Shown: in pieces, positions 60,936 to 64,000 of the stretch
How positions within the stretch are numbered: the first letter of the stretch is position 1
Layout: each line of letters begins with the position of its first letter
DNA from: Paenibacillaceae bacterium GAS479
GTDB lineage: Bacteria > Bacillota > Bacilli > Paenibacillales > Paenibacillaceae
Direction of reading: 5' to 3'
DNA length: 64,000 nucleotides
NCBI GenBank assembly: GCA_900105225.1
Contig: LT629764.1
Location: 818,098-882,097, forward strand
Position numbers and translations under genes: made by a program
Notes under the pieces: generated by a model
Databases searched by the model: none
Seen by the model: only the letters and a program-made list of their open reading frames with translations
What the model was told of the DNA's origin: nothing

Positions 60936-60964
60936 AATATAGGTAATGTTTAAATTTAAGTCAA
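60936..60964 (-). promoter_or_regulatory. Sigma-A promoter of the DUF262 gene
   Basis: TTGACT (60964-60959) and TATATT (60941-60936) on the minus strand with a 17-base spacer, 56 bases before the start codon. GGGGGCG acts as the ribosome binding site. Confidence 0.7.
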
Positions 60965-61271
60965 CACAACAAATACAATCCACTTTTCGCTAAGTATTTA
61001 TATAAAAAGACACTAGCGGTGCATAAATAATGACGAGATTTTTGTATGTCTGAATATTAATTATATAATTTACCTCGGTGTCTGCAGCGGAAAACTTCCG
61101 GAATATTGAGGAGTATACTTTCTAAACGCAGTATTTATATGAACGAAAAAAATATGGGTAATAACAATATTACGTTACAAGTCATATTTTCAGCTTTCTC
61201 TAAATTGTTTTTGGCAAAAATAGCGCACTACCCTTCTGCTGATTTCGTAATGGTTCTCCCTTATTTTGATA
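60965..61271. other. AT-rich intergenic region
   Basis: No gene with a ribosome binding site is seen; a 60-codon plus-strand frame at 61106-61288 lacks one and overlaps the TetR gene end. Confidence 0.45.
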
Positions 61272-61853
61272 TTATCTTAACAATGTAAGTATTTCTTTTA
61301 CAGAATTATCAACAAATACTCTTTCAGGACGATATTTCATGAACACAGTAAGTCCTATTAGAGATATGATTAACGTCTGCGCTAAACCCTTTGAGTTAAT
61401 ACCGCTATCAAGCTCACCTGAGCGTAAGCCTCGTTCAATCGTTTCCTGGAATATTACCGAGAGATACATCTGATGTTCTCTTGTTAGGATTTCAAATTTC
61501 TCATCATGAGGCGCAAGTTCCACCATCGAATTGATGCAAAAGCAACCCCAGTTCGGACTTGTTTCATATTCTTTTGCCACCATATTTTCAAAAAAGGCAC
61601 GGAAAGCCTCTTTAACAGAAGAATTGTTTTGAAGATTGGTGCGAACATAGGCAGCATGGGAAGTCGTATATTTTCGTAACGCAGCTTCAAATAATCCTTT
61701 TTTGTCTCCAAAGGTGGAGTATATGCTTGGACGCTGAGTGCCCATTCTTGATGTCAAGTCGCTTAAAGAGGTAGCTTCGAACCCTTTTTCCCAAAATAGT
61801 TGCATAGCTGCATCCAATGCCTTTTCCTCATCAAATTCGCGTTGTCGAGCCAT
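61272..61853 (-). CDS. TetR/AcrR-family regulator
   Basis: 193 residues from ATG 61853 (GAGGGG five bases upstream). N-terminal HTH: FDEEKALDAAMQLFWEKGFEATSLSDLTSRMGTQRPSIYSTFGDKKGLFEAAL; C-terminal TetR_C-type ligand domain with NWGCFCINSMVEL. It is divergent from an MFS efflux gene and both starts are preceded by the same 15-bp sequence, so it likely represses both. Confidence 0.92.
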   Translation of the reverse strand: MARQREFDEEKALDAAMQLFWEKGFEATSLSDLTSRMGTQRPSIYSTFGDKKGLFEAALRKYTTSHAAYVRTNLQNNSSVKEAFRAFFENMVAKEYETSPNWGCFCINSMVELAPHDEKFEILTREHQMYLSVIFQETIERGLRSGELDSGINSKGLAQTLIISLIGLTVFMKYRPERVFVDNSVKEILTLLR

Positions 61854-61868
61854 AGCAACCCCTCTTTT

Positions 61869-61883
61869 CATATCGAACGGTAT
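61869..61883. promoter_or_regulatory. Candidate TetR operator, copy 1
   Basis: CATATCGAACGGTAT just upstream of the TetR start and downstream of its -10 box; an identical 15-mer is at 62056-62070. Confidence 0.65.
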
Positions 61884-61889
61884 AATATA

Positions 61890-61918
61890 ATTTTATTATT
61901 TGAAGATTATCCTGTCAA
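61890..61918 (-). promoter_or_regulatory. Sigma-A promoter of the TetR gene
   Basis: TTGACA (61918-61913), 17-base spacer, TAAAAT (61895-61890) on the minus strand. Confidence 0.75.
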
Positions 61919-62055
61919 TCAAGATTAAGATTTTGTAGCTCTTAGATCTCCTATAATGGAACAATATCAAAAATTTCCCGCTCCATAGCAGCCTGTCCTC
62001 TACAAGATCCTCTTGGCAGTTATCTTTTTTCGGAGTTATATTTATCAATAAATTA

Positions 62056-62070
62056 CATATCGAACGGTAT
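62056..62070. promoter_or_regulatory. Candidate TetR operator, copy 2
   Basis: Second identical CATATCGAACGGTAT, upstream of an AGGAGG at about 62084 on the MFS side. Confidence 0.65.
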
Positions 62071-62210
62071 TTTATTTATTTTAAGGAGGCATCATCTTTG
62101 AGGAAGTTTGTTGAAGAACCGAAAGTCATTACCGTGATTATACAGGCAAACACGTTGAACAAGCTCAAGAAGCGCTCATAACATCAGAATCAGTGCCCAC
62201 ATCTTTAATG
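62071..62210 (+). other. Leader with possible gene remnant before the MFS gene
   Basis: AGGAGG followed seven bases later by TTG opens a 27-codon frame (RKFVEEPKVITVIIQ...) that stops; another frame reads YRDYTGKHVEQAQEALITSES straight into the MFS start. This may be a degraded upstream gene or an extension removed by frameshift. Confidence 0.4.
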
Positions 62211-63361
62211 TCTCGCAAGGTTGCACTCTTATTTGCAATCGCCTGCGGACTGGCAGTCGCCAACATATATTACGCGCAACCTTACTGGACGCTATTTCAA
62301 ACGAGTTCGGTATTACTCATTCATCCGTCGGCATTGTTATTACAATCACTCAAGTTTGTTACGCACTTGGACTGCTACTGCTAGTGCCCCTCGGAGATTT
62401 ATTAAATCGACGTTGGCTGATCACTGGACAGATGCTTATATCCGTGTTGGCTTTAATTGTGGTTGGCACCGCCTCCACCAGCATGGTGTTATTCATAGGC
62501 ATAGCTGCGATTGGATTGCTTGCCGTTGTGACACAGACGCTCGTTGCGTTCGTGGCAACTTTAGCTGCCCCAGCCGAACGTGAGCGTGCTGTGGGTGTTG
62601 TGACAAGTGGAATCGTAATCGGTATTCTACTGGCGCGAACTTTCGCTGGTGTAATAACGGATGTAGCCGGTTGGCGTTCTGTCTACCTTGTCTCTGCTGT
62701 ATTAACGCTAATCATGGCCTGTGTATTATTTCGGGTGTTACCGCATTATGAGCACAAAAGAGAATCATTATCCTACCTACAGTTGCTTCGTTCGCTGCTC
62801 ACGTTGTTCGCACAAGAACGAATTCTGCGAATCCGTGGTGCACTAGCCCTGATGATTTTTGCCGCTTTCAGTATATTATGGACTTCCCTAGTGCTGCCTC
62901 TTAGCGCTCCACCGCTTTCTCTTTCACATACTGTGACTGGAGCTTTTGGTCTCGCTGGAGTTACTGGGGCATTAGCAGCAGCACGAGCAGGTCGTCTTGC
63001 CGATCGAGGCTTAGGGAAGAAGACCACAGGCGTGGCATTAATTCTGTTGCTTATATCATGGTTGCCAATAAGTTATACTCAACATTCGCTTCTCGCATTA
63101 ATCGTCGGTATTATCCTTCTTGACCTGGCAGTACAAGCCGTACATGTCACCAATCAGAGCATGATCCTTACTTTGCGCCCTGAGGGACGCAGTAGGCTTA
63201 CTGCTGGTTACATGATTTTCTATTCCATTGGTAGCGCCACCGGGTCAATCGCATCTACCAGTATCTATGTTTACTCAGGCTGGAATGGAGTTTGCTTGTT
63301 AGGTGCAATTGTCAGTGCTTTGGCTCTTCTATTCTGGGCATTGACCCATCGCATTAAATGA
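62211..63361 (+). pseudogene. MFS efflux transporter with a frameshift near 62284
   Basis: The 5' frame reads MSRKVALLFAIACGLAVANI YYAQP, then goes out of frame. In the +1 frame the expected sequence continues at once: LLDAISNEFGITHSSVGIVI and on through LGLLLLVPLGDLLNRRW to the end at 63361, ten or more membrane segments in all. One missing T in CCTTACTGG (62281-62289) explains it. The rest of the gene is intact, including ERERAVGVVTSGIVIGILLARTFAG. Either a recent inactivation or a sequencing error. A drug-efflux role with the divergent TetR regulator is inferred. Confidence 0.8.
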
Positions 63362-63396
63362 AAGTATTTGTGAATGTTGATTTGGACTACTCCAAA

Positions 63397-63839
63397 TCAA
63401 CATTCACAAAAATTTTCCTCGACCAGCTCCTCAAATGAATCCGCTAATAATTGGATCTCTCCCGAATCGTGATAACAGATAATAACCTTTCCTGCCTGAT
63501 TGATAATTATCGGATCGCCGGACCCATTCATAGAAATGACATAGCTGGTTCGTAAAACTTTTGCAATGGGAAGCTCCTTGAATTGCTCTCGGAACCCCAG
63601 CGTTAAATCGACAACCGTTTCATTTCCGAGACTAGAGCCATTAGAGAAGGCATACACCGCAAGTCCAGCATATGCTCCCCCAAACGTTCTGATGAAGTGT
63701 ACGTAGTCCTCGTGAAAGTTTACTTCCAGCTGTTGCTGGGCCTTAACAATCTCCTCCTGGCTCGCGGGGATGCCTACTAGTGTGCGATTATCTTCTTTAT
63801 GAAAAAAATCTTTAATCTCTCCATTAACGCATCTTTCAT
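63397..63839 (-). pseudogene. SMI1/KNR4 (SUKH) immunity-type gene with a poly-T frameshift
   Basis: AGGAGG seven bases before ATG 63839 gives MKDALMERLKIFF and then leaves the frame. The main frame, from KDFFHKEDNRTLVGIPASQEEI to LADSFEELVEENF, is the SUKH fold (VNFHEDYVHFIRTFGGAYAGLAVYAF, GDPIIINQAGKVIICYHDSGEIQLL). Seven A on the plus strand (63802-63808) instead of eight joins them. SUKH proteins commonly neutralise polymorphic toxins. The slippery run suggests phase variation, decay or a read error. Confidence 0.75.
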
Positions 63840-63949
63840 TATTGAACCTCCTCACCGGTGGATAAACAGTGGTGTAACAATTAATAGATTTCGCCGTAAT
63901 AATTAATTTATTATGAATTGAAGCTTTCATTTTTTATTTTCAAAATTCA

Positions 63950-64000
63950 TATTTCTCAAATCGTTTTCTGAGGGTTTCTTCGTGCGGGATCCACTCCCAA
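63950..64000 (-). CDS. C-terminal end of an unknown gene, partial at right edge
   Basis: The minus strand from the edge reads WEWIPHEETLRKRFEKYEF and a TGA at 63952-63950. It ends 111 bases before the SUKH gene on the same strand, the position where a secreted toxin gene would be expected. Only 16-19 residues are visible and no domain can be named. Confidence 0.35.

Noticed and set aside
61106-61288. 60-codon plus-strand frame near the TetR gene
   Set aside because: No ribosome binding site, no recognisable features, and it overlaps the 3' end of the TetR gene.

Overview
The window looks like a chromosomal segment of a spore-forming, low-to-mid GC Gram-positive of the Paenibacillus type. The support is strong purine-rich ribosome binding sites with frequent TTG/GTG starts, spore-coat families (CotS, CotSA-type glycosyltransferase, CotF, CotH), a Spo0E-like phosphatase, a T-box leader on pheST, HPr kinase, MutS2 and a giant repeat protein like those named WIAG-tail in Paenibacillus. 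This is inferred from gene content; no rRNA or tRNA gene is visible.

Layout. 1-4.6 kb: on the minus strand, a partial giant protein (53 decapeptide repeats, then 28-residue coiled-coil repeats) that runs off the left edge, a divergent HprK paralogue, an acetyltransferase and a small conserved-type protein. 4.8-7.3 kb: a complete 1,954-bp IS1595-family element carrying a GyrI-like passenger gene with its own promoter and terminator; it has split an acetyltransferase gene and is bounded by an 8-bp target duplication. 7.4-12 kb: a four-gene minus-strand operon (UDP-glucose dehydrogenase, epimerase, glycosyltransferase, CotS-like kinase), probably for spore-surface sugars. 12-16.2 kb: an IS3-type remnant and a visibly GC-rich transferred block with an iron-siderophore-type ABC importer and an isonitrile-hydratase-like DJ-1 protein. 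16.2-25.2 kb: housekeeping and sporulation genes on the minus strand (exonuclease, two aminotransferases, ArsC/Spx-like, RluA, PduO, Spo0E-like, AlaR-type regulator, CotF-type coat proteins). 25-32 kb: CotH kinase, MFS transporter, small membrane proteins, DUF350 protein and MutS2.

32-41.5 kb: a CuA-like copper lipoprotein and a holin-like membrane protein (plus strand) sit between mutS2 and a ZapA-domain gene extended by about 1,160 residues of coiled coil. Next come pheT and pheS with a T-box leader and a clear sigma-A promoter. 41.5-45.8 kb: acetyltransferase, NarL-type two-component system and a CopC-CopD copper protein with an odd heptad-repeat N-terminus. 46.2-46.7 kb: a 51-bp tandem repeat array of hairpins next to a 53-residue gene. 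46.9-52.7 kb: 5-oxoproline metabolism (gamma-glutamylcyclotransferase-like, PxpA, PxpC, PxpB), interrupted by a divergent MmyB-like regulator/FabF pair sharing a 16-bp palindrome. 53-58.6 kb: a five-gene plus-strand operon of ABC ATPase, permease fused to a probably inactive M1-peptidase-like domain, ECF sigma factor, membrane protein and second ABC ATPase.

58.6-64 kb is an accessory region, partly AT-rich: palindromic and dispersed repeats, an acetyltransferase, an orphan DUF262 (DGQQR) protein, a TetR/MFS efflux pair with a shared 15-bp repeat (the MFS gene is frameshifted), and a SUKH-type immunity gene frameshifted at a poly-A/T tract, preceded on its strand by the last codons of an unknown gene at the right edge.
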